Source: Clostridium sp. 27_14
GTDB taxonomy: Bacteria > Bacillota > Clostridia > TANB77 > CAG-508
Direction: 5' to 3'
Assembly: GCA_001916035.1 (NCBI GenBank)
Contig: MNRQ01000047.1
Location: 1,739-11,319 of the forward strand
Length of the DNA stretch: 9,581 nt
The notes beneath the pieces are model-generated. The model was not told where the DNA came from and did not search any database. It saw only the letters and a list, made by a program, of their open reading frames with translations. Each line of letters opens with the position of its first letter. Positions within the stretch are counted from its first letter, which is position 1. The translations under genes and the position numbers were made by a program. This document shows, in pieces, positions 1-5,695 of the stretch.

Positions 1-283
1 AATACTAATGCCTGAGGAGATGAAATTATTTTCCCCCCACGTAAAACTTTTCGGACCTTATCACAATATTCTTGTTGTGTTATACTTTCAAAGTTAATAT
101 TACCTGATCTCGAAATTGCACCAATTTCCAGTCTCTTTAAAAAAGATTTCGAATCATCTCTCGAAACATTAATACCTCTTGGAAGTTTTTTTTCAGAAAA
201 GAAATTAATCATCAATTCATTTAACACTTCTTGTTGATTAGCATTAGACCTCGTCACAGATAGTTTGCAATAGTTTTCAAAAA
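1..283 (-). pseudogene. Unrecognised protein, internal fragment cut by the insertion sequence
   Basis: A continuous minus-strand reading frame runs from the insertion-sequence edge to the left end of the window without a stop. It encodes a mixed, ordinary-looking polypeptide (for example VFENYCKLSV near its start and LRGGKIISS near the window edge). No convincing start codon with a ribosome binding site lies in the fragment, and the open frame continues for a while into the GC-rich insertion sequence, so the true amino terminus has probably been removed or displaced by the insertion. Codon use is slightly less AT-extreme than in the mobile genes to the right (TCG, CGA and CTG codons occur). 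I do not recognise the family, and the rest of the gene lies outside the window. It could be host sequence or another accessory gene. The exact right boundary depends on where the insertion sequence ends, which is uncertain. Confidence 0.5.
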
Positions 284-378
284 CGTAACAAATCAAAGTA
301 GAACAGCGTTGGTTTTCGGAAGGAGGGGCGAAGCCCCGAGTGGAGACTGCAAAAGCGGCACACTCGGTTGTGGCGCAC

Positions 379-1335
379 TCAGGCATGGCGGGACTCAAGC
401 TCCCGGTGCTTTTGAGCCGGTGACTTCCAGCCAAGCACCGCCATGGGAATGTTGTTGGAACGGCGCAAATAACGCTTCATCTGCTCCTGCAGATCGGCAA
501 AGGAATAGAAGCTCAGGTAGTTATAGAAGCGCTCCTGATCGTTTCTGTGACTTCTCTCAACCTTGCCGTTATGCCACGGTGTTCGTGGCCTGAGAACATG
601 GTGGAGAATATGATAGCGTTTGCAAAACACATCAAAAGGATGTACACGCTTCGTCTTTGCCGTATGTGTGAATTCGGACCCGCAGTCGGTCTGGATCTCC
701 TTTGGAGCATAGCCGAAGTAAGTAATGGAACGCTTGATGAAATCGATCGTCGAATAACTCGAATGCTCCTGATAAGCATAGATAAATCGCTTTCTGGATG
801 CTTCTTCGATGACGGTGTATTGGTAAAACTGTTCCTTTTCTTTCGCCGACTGGCAGGCGGTCGGCACATATTTTACGTCTAACTGCCATTTTATCCCCAA
901 CTCTGTCGGCGTATCGTACTTTCCGGTGTGCTTGGACTTTTTCTTGGTGGATTCCGCTTTTTGACGAAATCCGAACCGGACGAATACACGATAGAGGGAG
1001 CCGGGATGACGGGAATAGGCTTTCTCCTCCCGCAGCTTGCCGTATAGCTCGCAGATCGAAATGTTCGGGTTTCGACGATGATAGTCCTTGATCCACTTGA
1101 TCTCCTGCTCGGTATGGGCATTTGGATGCTGTGAATGCGGGCGATGGGACTTCGGCATCAGCGATTCCTTTGTGCCGTCATATGCCTTGTTCCACCTCAT
1201 CAGCGACGCTTTTGAGATGTGATACCGCCGACAGACGAATGAAATGTCCTTTGTTTGACGATAAAGTGCGACTGCGTGCAATTTTGTTTCCAAAAGGTGT
1301 GGACAATAGCGTTTGTTTGTGGTATAATCTTTCAT
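379..1335 (-). CDS. DDE transposase, integrase core (rve), IS481-like
   Basis: About 318 residues if started at the ATG at 1335 (MKDYTTNKRYC). The frame can be extended to a TTG at 1395, but that adds residues encoded by a leader hairpin and lacks a ribosome binding site. The ATG at 1335 has AAAGGA at 1348-1353, 12 bases upstream. The amino-terminal part is a helix-turn-helix (VCRRYHISKASLMRWNKAYDG), followed by a second helical region. The integrase core has the acidic triad in its normal contexts: D in WQLDVKYVP, D in IQTDCGSEF, E in NGKVERSHR. It catalyses cut or copy transposition of its own element. The protein looks intact, so the element may be active. Assignment to IS481 rather than an IS3-like relative is from motif layout only. 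Base composition is far above that of the neighbours. Confidence 0.85.
   Translation of the reverse strand: MKDYTTNKRYCPHLLETKLHAVALYRQTKDISFVCRRYHISKASLMRWNKAYDGTKESLMPKSHRPHSQHPNAHTEQEIKWIKDYHRRNPNISICELYGKLREEKAYSRHPGSLYRVFVRFGFRQKAESTKKKSKHTGKYDTPTELGIKWQLDVKYVPTACQSAKEKEQFYQYTVIEEASRKRFIYAYQEHSSYSTIDFIKRSITYFGYAPKEIQTDCGSEFTHTAKTKRVHPFDVFCKRYHILHHVLRPRTPWHNGKVERSHRNDQERFYNYLSFYSFADLQEQMKRYLRRSNNIPMAVLGWKSPAQKHRELESRHA
1300..1328 (+). promoter_or_regulatory. Sigma-A promoter reading out of the transposase 5' end (antisense)
   Basis: TGGACA at 1300-1305 (5 of 6 to consensus), exactly 17 bases, then a perfect TATAAT at 1323-1328. It lies inside the first codons of the transposase gene but points the other way, so a transcript would start near 1335 and run across the transposase leader. 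Confidence 0.55.
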
Positions 1336-1406
1336 GAAGTGATTGAGTCCTTTCTGTTGGATGGTTTGTGGTGATTCTATTTTAACAGAACTCAATCACT
1401 TTTTCT
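1335..1406 (+). ncRNA. Putative antisense stem-loop RNA against the transposase leader
   Basis: The predicted transcript from the promoter at 1300-1328 starts next to the transposase start codon. It contains arms AAGTGATTGAGT (1337-1348) and ACTCAATCACTT (1390-1401), extended inside by TCTGTT/AACAGA, and ends in a T-run, giving a roughly 70-base stem-loop that terminates itself. It is complementary to the transposase mRNA leader, including its AAAGGA ribosome binding site. Layout and size resemble the IS10 RNA-OUT antisense regulator (known), but homology is not claimed. On the transposase mRNA the same arms would fold with the ribosome binding site at the bulge, which would also limit translation of read-through transcripts. 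Confidence 0.45.
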
Positions 1407-1510
1407 ATACCTTTTTGCTTTTTTCTGTCTCACATCTATTGTAACACTACAATATAAATTTTTAGTCCTTCTAAATGTAAAATTTGTCATATTTTACAAA
1501 TTCATTATTT

Positions 1511-2746
1511 TTACATTTCTTCCTCTTCTTCTTCCCAATCAAAACTACTAGAATCAGCTTTTTTCATTGCATACTCTTTCATAGCCTGTTTAGACAAAGT
1601 TCTATATCTTCTAATTCTTCTTTTGGGTCTATGATTTACTTGTGAGTTAGAAACCATATTGCTGATAGCAACAATCCCACCAAGAATGTTGCAAATCCCG
1701 TTTTCCACTTTACTTCTGTAATTTTCTCTTTCTGTTCTTCTTCTGTTTGTTTCAAATCTCGCTTCAGATAATAAAACTGATCTTTGATTTTCTCCTCCAC
1801 CAATTTTTTCATCTGCTCGTTCATTTCTATATTGTCCCTTGTTATACTTTCTTGTGTATCTATAAGTTTCTTTCTCATCTGTGCTATATCTTCTTTCATT
1901 TTCATATTCCATTGGTATAAATCTTGTAAAACTATTGGTTCTATTAGATAATACTCCATCTTTACTACTGATGGAATTACTTGACTGTCTTGTACTATTT
2001 GATTGTTCTTCTTTAATTCTTCTAATTTCATTTTCCATTACTCCTTTTGTATATTTTCCTTCATATAATTTATTATCTCTGCATTTATATCCTTCTGGTG
2101 TTGTATATGTAATATATTTTCTAGTATCAGTCCAATTAACTTGATAGCCTAACTTATTCATTGATTTTATAAATTCCTCTTTGTTACTACTTTCTGCTAG
2201 AGATAAATCAATTGCATTTATTAATTTAAATTTCCAACTCTTACCTTGTTCAGCAACTCTATATTCATTTCTTCTTATATAATTTGTTTTGTTTTTTTTA
2301 GGAACAACTGAAGCTCCTATTTCTAAACATATCTTATCTGAATAATCTTTTAAATACTGCAAATCCTTTTTATTCATTTGAATTTTATATCCAGTTTCAA
2401 ACGATACAGAATTTATAACTAGATGATTATGCAAATGTTCTTTATCTATATGTGTTGCAACTAGTACCTGAAATCCATTAAATGTATCTGCCAGTTTTAA
2501 ACCTGCATTATGTACTTGATTAGGTGTTAAATTATCCTTTGGATCAAATGACTGTATAATATGTATATATTGCCTGCCACCATTCTTATGGTATAAATCT
2601 TTCATATATAGCATTTCCTCTAAACAACTGTCAGCCATACAATCTTTGCCTGTAATTAAATCTGCAGTTGTTTTCTTATCTTGTGTAACATAATTTATAA
2701 TTCTTTTTATGCTTGCTCTTGAGCTAATTGCTTCAATAACTGCCAT
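1511..2746 (-). CDS. MOB-P family relaxase (mobilization nuclease)
   Basis: A 411-residue relaxase that nicks one strand at oriT and pilots it during conjugative mobilization. The opening MAVIEAISSRASIKRIINYV matches the relaxases of Tn1549-like and related clostridial elements, with the motif I tyrosine at Y19. The segment GGRQYIHIIQSF and motif III HIDKEHLHNHLVINSV (H99, H104, H106, H108) supply the metal-binding histidines. The nuclease domain covers about residues 1-250. The rest is a Ser/Arg/Glu-rich, low-complexity tail ending in EEEEEEM. That tail is the region whose DNA also encodes a second protein in another frame (1636-2031), which may explain its odd composition. It starts 3 bases after the stop of the small MobC-like gene, indicating translational coupling. 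It ends just before the insertion sequence and looks full length. Confidence 0.92.
   Translation of the reverse strand: MAVIEAISSRASIKRIINYVTQDKKTTADLITGKDCMADSCLEEMLYMKDLYHKNGGRQYIHIIQSFDPKDNLTPNQVHNAGLKLADTFNGFQVLVATHIDKEHLHNHLVINSVSFETGYKIQMNKKDLQYLKDYSDKICLEIGASVVPKKNKTNYIRRNEYRVAEQGKSWKFKLINAIDLSLAESSNKEEFIKSMNKLGYQVNWTDTRKYITYTTPEGYKCRDNKLYEGKYTKGVMENEIRRIKEEQSNSTRQSSNSISSKDGVLSNRTNSFTRFIPMEYENERRYSTDEKETYRYTRKYNKGQYRNERADEKIGGGENQRSVLLSEARFETNRRRTERENYRSKVENGICNILGGIVAISNMVSNSQVNHRPKRRIRRYRTLSKQAMKEYAMKKADSSSFDWEEEEEEM
1636..2031 (-). CDS. MobB-like membrane-anchored mobilization protein nested in the relaxase gene
   Basis: A 131-residue frame lies completely within the relaxase gene on the same strand, in a different frame. 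Its ATG at 2031 is preceded by a strong ribosome binding site, AAAAGGAG at 2041-2048, with 9 bases of spacing. The relaxase does not need that site. The protein has the look of a real product: a hydrophilic, heptad-like helical region with many Lys, Glu, Gln and Met (about residues 42-105, predicted coiled coil), followed by one hydrophobic segment (about 111-128, TGFATFLVGLLLSAIWFL) and a short charged end. This architecture and out-of-frame nesting match MobB of the staphylococcal pC221 type and MbeB/MbeD of ColE1, which assist the relaxosome at the membrane (known). Assignment is by architecture, not sequence identity. Confidence 0.7.
   Translation of the reverse strand: MKLEELKKNNQIVQDSQVIPSVVKMEYYLIEPIVLQDLYQWNMKMKEDIAQMRKKLIDTQESITRDNIEMNEQMKKLVEEKIKDQFYYLKRDLKQTEEEQKEKITEVKWKTGFATFLVGLLLSAIWFLTHK
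2041..2048 (-). promoter_or_regulatory. Internal ribosome binding site for the nested mobB-like gene
   Basis: AAAAGGAG on the minus strand inside the relaxase gene, 9 bases before the ATG at 2031. It is the best Shine-Dalgarno match within the relaxase coding region that I noticed, and it decides the start of the nested gene. An in-frame relaxase ATG (MENEIRR) overlaps the spacing but is too close to the site to be used well. Confidence 0.65.
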
Positions 2747-2749
2747 ATA

Positions 2750-2914
2750 TTAATCACTTCCATTCTTAGTTCCTTTAAAAATAATAATTTTATCTTTTAA
2801 ACAAGAACTTACAATAAATTTTGTAATTGTCATATTACATTTATTTGCTTTTGATTCAATTATGCTTTTTTCTTTTTCAGTTAATCGTATATTTATTTTC
2901 TTATCTTTGGGCAT
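2750..2914 (-). CDS. Short MobC-like ribbon-helix-helix protein
   Basis: A 54-residue protein beginning MPKDKKINIRLTEKEKSII, then ESKANKCNMTITKFIVSSCL. A short basic strand followed by two helices is the ribbon-helix-helix layout of MobC/relaxosome accessory proteins, which bind oriT DNA beside the relaxase. The start is fixed by AAGGAGG at 2920-2926, 5 bases upstream. Family members are commonly about 100-120 residues with a carboxy-terminal helical domain (the ELxxIGxNxNQ region); this one stops right after the DNA-binding part, so it is either a short form or truncated. Its stop is 3 bases from the relaxase start, so the two are almost certainly co-translated. It is too short to appear in simple ORF scans. 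Confidence 0.75.
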   Translation of the reverse strand: MPKDKKINIRLTEKEKSIIESKANKCNMTITKFIVSSCLKDKIIIFKGTKNGSD

Positions 2915-2954
2915 TCTATCCTCCTTGATTTTCCCTAAAACAAATTAAAGGGGG

Positions 2955-3019
2955 TTGGGTTCTCCCAATTTTGCAAGCTCTATTTGTAGTACTTGTACTT
3001 ACAAATAGGAAGCTTGCAA
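2955..3019. other. Hairpin pair upstream of mobC: candidate oriT of the MOB-P system and/or int terminator
   Basis: Two inverted repeats fill the gap between integrase and the mobilization genes. The first is TTGGG ttct CCCAA (2955-2968). The second is a long one: TTGCAAGCT (2971-2979) plus TATTTGTA (2981-2988) pair with TACAAATA (3000-3007) plus AGCTTGCAA (3011-3019), about 18 pairs with a 2-base bulge and an 11-base loop. oriT normally lies just upstream of mobC and the relaxase gene, exactly where this is. No T-run follows the large stem in the direction of int, so a simple terminator is the weaker reading. The nick position cannot be fixed from the sequence. Confidence 0.5.
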
Positions 3020-3035
3020 TACTATATTTGATACT

Positions 3036-4214
3036 TTAATTACTGCTATTTACAAAATTTAATTGATTATTGTTTAAATAGTTATTTACTTTTTCAAGTT
3101 CATCTTCTTTAAATTTATTAAATACCGATGTGTATGTATTTAAAGTTACACTTACATCTTTATGTCCCATTAACCTTTGTAAAACTACTGCAGTCATTCC
3201 TGCTTCAATACATCTTGTTCCATAAGTATGTCTTAAACAATGTGTACTAATGTCTTTGGAATTTACTTTTAATTCTTCTTTAAAAATTCTTTTCAGTTCT
3301 TCATTAATTGCTGATGTTCTTATATAACTATCATTATTTGTAAATATTAAATTGTGTAAGTTCTCATTTGTATATTTTAGTTGTTCTTCAAAAATAGGCG
3401 TTAAAAATTCTGATATAGGTAAAGTTCTATTACCTGAGTATGTTTTCGTCTTATTCCCTAAAATAATCGCAAATTCTTTGTCATTTGTGAGTGTTCTCTT
3501 AACATATAAAACTTTCTTTTTTAAATCTATATTCTCTTTACTTAATGCCAATACTTCTCCAATTCGAAGTCCCATATACATTTGTATTAAAAATATATTT
3601 TTATATGTTTGTTCTTCTATTGAAACTTTATTTAAATATTCTGTAAATGCTTTTTGTACATTAATTTCTAGAGCTTCAACAACTTTAGTTTCCTTATTGC
3701 TTTTGGGTTTGATCACTTCATACATCGGGTTATATGTAACATATTTTTTAATTTCAGCTCTACGGTATGCTTGTACAAATTGTTCATAAATTTTCTTGAT
3801 ATAAGAATCACTTAAATCCTTTAGAGAATTTAAAAATTCTTGAATATCATCTTTTTTTATGTCTTGGATTTTCATTTTTCCAACTTTGCTATCTCTTATT
3901 TTATTAATTGTCCATTTTAGTCTAGCATATTGACCACCTGAAATTGTATTAGATGCAAGTTTTTCTTCTCTTATATCTTCCATGATTTTTACTAATTCAA
4001 TTCCATTTTTCTCTACATACATATCATTATTCATTTTATATTTAATGTCATTTAATTTATTTAAAACCTCTTTTTGAGTTTTTCCATATACCGATTTTCT
4101 AATAGCTTTTCCTTCTGAAGATATTCCTGATATATATTGACCTATCCATCTTTTATTTTTCTTATCTTCAAATATTGTACCTTCGCCATTTCCTCTTCTT
4201 CTTTTTTTCTTCAT
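3036..4214 (-). CDS. int: Tyrosine site-specific integrase (Tn916/phage Int type)
   Basis: A 392-residue tyrosine recombinase that would integrate and excise the element. Residues 1-60 form a basic arm-binding (AP2-like) domain starting MKKKRRRGNGEGTIFEDKKN. Residues 75-170 are the SAM-like core-binding domain, and 185-380 the catalytic domain. All catalytic positions are visible: R217 in MGLRIGEVLAL, H325 and R328 in THCLRHTYGTR, H351 in LMGHKDVSVT, and the nucleophile Y361 in LNTYTSV. Length is normal and no damage is visible. Its ribosome binding site AGGAGG overlaps the stop codon of the replisome organiser gene upstream, so expression is coupled to that gene. Int genes usually lie close to one end of their element; here mobilization genes follow, so the attachment site is not evident in this window. 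Confidence 0.95.
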   Translation of the reverse strand: MKKKRRRGNGEGTIFEDKKNKRWIGQYISGISSEGKAIRKSVYGKTQKEVLNKLNDIKYKMNNDMYVEKNGIELVKIMEDIREEKLASNTISGGQYARLKWTINKIRDSKVGKMKIQDIKKDDIQEFLNSLKDLSDSYIKKIYEQFVQAYRRAEIKKYVTYNPMYEVIKPKSNKETKVVEALEINVQKAFTEYLNKVSIEEQTYKNIFLIQMYMGLRIGEVLALSKENIDLKKKVLYVKRTLTNDKEFAIILGNKTKTYSGNRTLPISEFLTPIFEEQLKYTNENLHNLIFTNNDSYIRTSAINEELKRIFKEELKVNSKDISTHCLRHTYGTRCIEAGMTAVVLQRLMGHKDVSVTLNTYTSVFNKFKEDELEKVNNYLNNNQLNFVNSSN

Positions 4215-4226
4215 AACTTTGACCTC

Positions 4227-5030
4227 CTACTTTGCAAGTTCATTGATTAAACTTGAAATGTAATATTCTATTATATTTTCGATTTTTTTACATTTTAAAA
4301 TGTTACCAAATACTTTTTCTAGTATCGGTAAAGTAACTTTTTCTAATAATTCAGTTTGTTTATTATCACATAATCTTTTTATTGCTGATTGATATAGTTT
4401 TACTTGTGTTAGTAGATTTTCTGGCAGATATTCTGTGTTTTGAATATATATTTTCTTTTGATTAAAAATTGCATTATATTCTGTTGTTTCTTCTTGAACT
4501 AGGCTATTTTTATTCAATTTTAAATTAATTAACTTTAATCTATCATTCAATCCATCAGTTTCTATATCTTTATCTATCTCTATATCTAACTCTTTCTCTA
4601 TATCTATCTCTTGTGGACTATTTGGTGGACATTGTCCACTTAATAATTTTTGCTTTTCTCTCTGTTCTCTTTTTTGTTTTGCCCAACCAGTTTCACTACC
4701 TACCATATTTTCAAATCCTGCTATTTTTAAGCAAATTCCATCATCTGTATATATTAAATTTAGTTTTTTAAATAATTCCATAGCTACAATAACAGTATCT
4801 TTACTAAAATATTTAGTATCTCTTGCTATTTTATCTGGATCATAAGGAATAATCATTTCTCCAACTCTTGATGCTAATTCGCCATTATTATTAGCAGTTT
4901 GTAAACATAGCATTTGGTATAAAACTATATATTGACAACCATCTTTTTGTGATAATAAAAAATCTATCTCAGCTAAATTAAAGAAATCGGTTTTTAATTT
5001 TATCCAATAATATCTCTTTGTTTTTTCCAT
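4227..5030 (-). CDS. Phage-type replisome organiser (Rep_Org N-terminal domain)
   Basis: A 267-residue protein whose first 120 residues match the phage replisome organiser N-terminal domain: KRYYWIKLKTDFFN, then YIVLYQMLCLQTANNNGEL and the winged-helix region YDPDKIARDTKYFSKDTV. Proteins of this family bind repeats at an origin and recruit the host helicase or its loader. A charged linker follows (GWAKQKREQREKQK, then GQCPPNSPQEIDIEKELDIE), then a helical carboxy-terminal part (about 200-267) that I cannot assign. The linker DNA contains repeats listed separately. The ribosome binding site is weak; the start was chosen because the domain begins there. It sits between the small HTH gene and int, so replication and integration are likely to be induced together. 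Many integrated elements carry such a gene for replication after excision. Confidence 0.85.
   Translation of the reverse strand: MEKTKRYYWIKLKTDFFNLAEIDFLLSQKDGCQYIVLYQMLCLQTANNNGELASRVGEMIIPYDPDKIARDTKYFSKDTVIVAMELFKKLNLIYTDDGICLKIAGFENMVGSETGWAKQKREQREKQKLLSGQCPPNSPQEIDIEKELDIEIDKDIETDGLNDRLKLINLKLNKNSLVQEETTEYNAIFNQKKIYIQNTEYLPENLLTQVKLYQSAIKRLCDNKQTELLEKVTLPILEKVFGNILKCKKIENIIEYYISSLINELAK
4561..4639. repeat. Hexamer-like repeats and GTGGAC/GTCCAC boxes inside the replisome organiser gene (ori candidate)
   Basis: 4561-4611 is a run of related CTATAT/CTATCT/CTTTCT hexamers that encode the acidic IDIEKELDIEIDKD stretch. Directly beside it are GTGGAC at 4613-4618 and 4625-4630 (12 bases apart) and the inverted GTCCAC at 4634-4639. 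In several phages with this protein family the origin lies inside the rep gene as repeats next to an AT-rich run (known for lactococcal phages). The role here is inference. Confidence 0.35.
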
Positions 5031-5094
5031 ATTTTACTCGCTTTCTAGTATTTCTACTTAATTTTCTATTGTTAAATATAAGGAAAAATGATAT

Positions 5095-5180
5095 ACTATT
5101 CTTATAAAGATTGCGAATATCTTTATGTGGCATTTGTGCAAAAGTCTACTCGCTAAAGTGTGCTTTTGTATAAATGCTTT
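5095..5180. repeat. Two adjacent inverted repeats in the leader between the HTH gene and the replisome organiser gene
   Basis: The 159-base gap between 5030 and 5190 has no credible gene. It holds ATAAAGAT/ATCTTTAT with a 7-base loop (near 5104-5126), followed by a longer imperfect stem whose core is CAAAAG/CTTTTG (near 5134-5172), extended by ATTT/AAAT and G-U pairs. The stretch with GCGAATATC and CTACTCGC is more complex than the surrounding AT-rich DNA. It could be an mRNA control structure or a protein-binding site; the function is unknown. Confidence 0.35.
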
Positions 5181-5189
5181 TTATATTTT

Positions 5190-5435
5190 TCATATAACAT
5201 CAATCCTTTTTTCCATCTTCCACAAAATATAGGCTATCTTTTGTATTTTTCTAGTTTTGCCTATATTAACAGATGGGAAGTCTGCACGATTAAATATTTC
5301 GTTTGTTTTGTTTTCCCCCATATATAAATCTTTTGCTACATCTTTTACAGTCAACATTTTAAATGGGTCCTTTAAGCTTTTTACAGCTTGTTTTACTAAT
5401 TCTTTCTTAAGTTCTTCACTAAAACTTTCATTCAT
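5190..5435 (-). CDS. Small helix-turn-helix DNA-binding protein (excisionase-like)
   Basis: An 81-residue protein: a helical amino-terminal 28 residues, then MLTVKDVAKDLYMGENKTNEIFNRADFPSVNIGKTRKI, which has the form of a MerR/excisionase-type winged helix (a helix-turn-helix, then the FPSxxIGxxRKI wing). It ends in a short helix. Small proteins of this kind are typically recombination directionality factors or accessory DNA-binding proteins encoded upstream of int. The start at 5435 is fixed by AAAGGAGG at 5444-5451, 8 bases upstream. It is the first gene of the minus-strand operon and its leader contains operator copies 1 and 2, so it is presumably repressed by the divergently encoded XRE protein. 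The excisionase role is inferred from family and position. Confidence 0.75.
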   Translation of the reverse strand: MNESFSEELKKELVKQAVKSLKDPFKMLTVKDVAKDLYMGENKTNEIFNRADFPSVNIGKTRKIQKIAYILWKMEKRIDVI

Positions 5436-5462
5436 AACTTTGTCCTCCTTTAAAATTATATC

Positions 5463-5477
5463 TATCCTTTTTGGATA
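5463..5477. promoter_or_regulatory. Operator copy 1, TATCC-N5-GGATA
   Basis: A perfect palindrome TATCCTTTTTGGATA, between the leader and the ribosome binding site of the small HTH gene. It is identical to copy 2. Confidence 0.7.
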
Positions 5478-5529
5478 CTTAATAAGTAAAAAAATAAATC
5501 GTTATTTATATATTCACTTTTATTACATT

Positions 5530-5538
5530 CCTCCTTTC
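5530..5538 (-). promoter_or_regulatory. Orphan strong Shine-Dalgarno in the operon leader (possible STAB-SD)
   Basis: GAAAGGAGG on the minus strand, about 25-35 bases after the predicted transcription start and about 95 bases before the first gene. Downstream there is only ATG immediately followed by TAA (5528-5523), or GTG AAT ATA TAA from 5517. The same nonamer acts as an mRNA-stabilising Shine-Dalgarno in the Bacillus thuringiensis cry3A leader (known). The role here is inference. Confidence 0.4.
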
Positions 5539-5549
5539 AAGTTTATTTA

Positions 5550-5564
5550 TATCCTTTTTGGATA
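5550..5564. promoter_or_regulatory. Operator copy 2, TATCC-N5-GGATA
   Basis: A perfect palindrome identical to copy 1, overlapping the expected start point of transcription from the minus-strand promoter at 5570-5598. Confidence 0.75.
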
Positions 5565-5569
5565 TTTAT

Positions 5570-5598
5570 ATAATAATCCAAAGTGGATACAATGTCAA
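5570..5598 (-). promoter_or_regulatory. Promoter of the minus-strand HTH/rep/int/mob operon
   Basis: On the minus strand a perfect TTGACA (5598-5593), a 17-base spacer and TATTAT (5575-5570). Operator copy 3 occupies the spacer and copy 2 covers the start point, so a bound repressor would block RNA polymerase directly. This is the strongest promoter match I found in the window. Confidence 0.75.
5575..5589. promoter_or_regulatory. Operator copy 3, AATCC-N5-GGATA
   Basis: An imperfect copy (AATCCAAAGTGGATA) lying between the -35 and -10 boxes of the minus-strand promoter. Confidence 0.7.
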
Positions 5599-5666
5599 TA
5601 TCTTTTTCAAAATTTTTTGAACTTTCTATAACTTTTATGTAAAAAATATTTAATTTTCAGTAATCA

Positions 5667-5695
5667 TTGACTTTCCAAAATGGATATGATAGAAT
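5667..5695 (+). promoter_or_regulatory. Promoter of the XRE-fic operon
   Basis: TTGACT at 5667-5672, a 17-base spacer, TAGAAT at 5690-5695; both boxes match 5 of 6 consensus bases. Operator copy 4 lies in the spacer, which points to autoregulation. Confidence 0.7.
5672..5686. promoter_or_regulatory. Operator copy 4, TTTCC-N5-GGATA
   Basis: TTTCCAAAATGGATA, a one-mismatch copy inside the spacer of the XRE promoter. The weaker match could allow repression of the repressor gene only at high protein levels (inference). Confidence 0.7.

Larger units (their letters stand above)
284..1446 (-). mobile_element. Insertion sequence with one DDE (rve-type) transposase
   Basis: A GC-rich block about 1.15 kb long sits between AT-rich flanks and holds a single transposase gene. 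Candidate imperfect terminal inverted repeats are the plus-strand sequence starting CGTAACAAATC at 284 and the minus-strand sequence starting TGTTACAATAG at 1446. With one gap they agree at 14 of 22 positions and share the inner ends GT..GA.ACAG or similar. No clear target-site duplication is visible, so the ends are approximate; the right end could lie near 1452. The length fits IS481-like or related one-ORF elements with an integrase-core transposase. The GC-rich composition shows that it was acquired recently relative to the flanking element. Confidence 0.7.

Noticed and set aside
325..367. Terminator for the transposase (GGGGC/GCCCC and CCGAGTG/CACTCGG stems)
   Set aside because: Stems are short or have long loops and no T-run follows on the minus strand; too weak to list.
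309..1337. Several open frames on both strands inside the insertion sequence (for example 309-593, 547-882, 1122-1337 plus; 513-869, 632-1096, 891-1121 minus)
   Set aside because: They overlap the transposase, have no ribosome binding sites, and their open length follows from its GC-rich codon use.
1336..1395. Extended transposase start at the TTG at 1395
   Set aside because: The extra residues are encoded by the leader hairpin and no ribosome binding site precedes the TTG; the ATG at 1335 has one.
1881..2144. Plus-strand hydrophobic frame opposite the relaxase tail
   Set aside because: It is the antisense of Glu/Lys/Asn-rich codons, which gives Leu/Ser/Phe-rich translations; no start signal.
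3352..3789. Plus-strand 145-codon frame opposite int
   Set aside because: Shadow of the integrase gene; no ribosome binding site, and the composition is typical of antisense translation.
5036..5189. Small minus-strand gene between the HTH and replisome organiser genes
   Set aside because: The only ATG-started frame near the left of the gap stops after 15 codons, and the longer frame has no start signal or recognisable sequence.
5455..5483. A second minus-strand promoter with -10 TATAAT at 5455-5460 around operator copy 1
   Set aside because: The -35 box is poor and the transcript would start within the ribosome binding site of the following gene.
5257..5631. Plus-strand frame across the small HTH gene and the control region
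   Set aside because: It would run through the operators and promoters and is an antisense translation for its first half.
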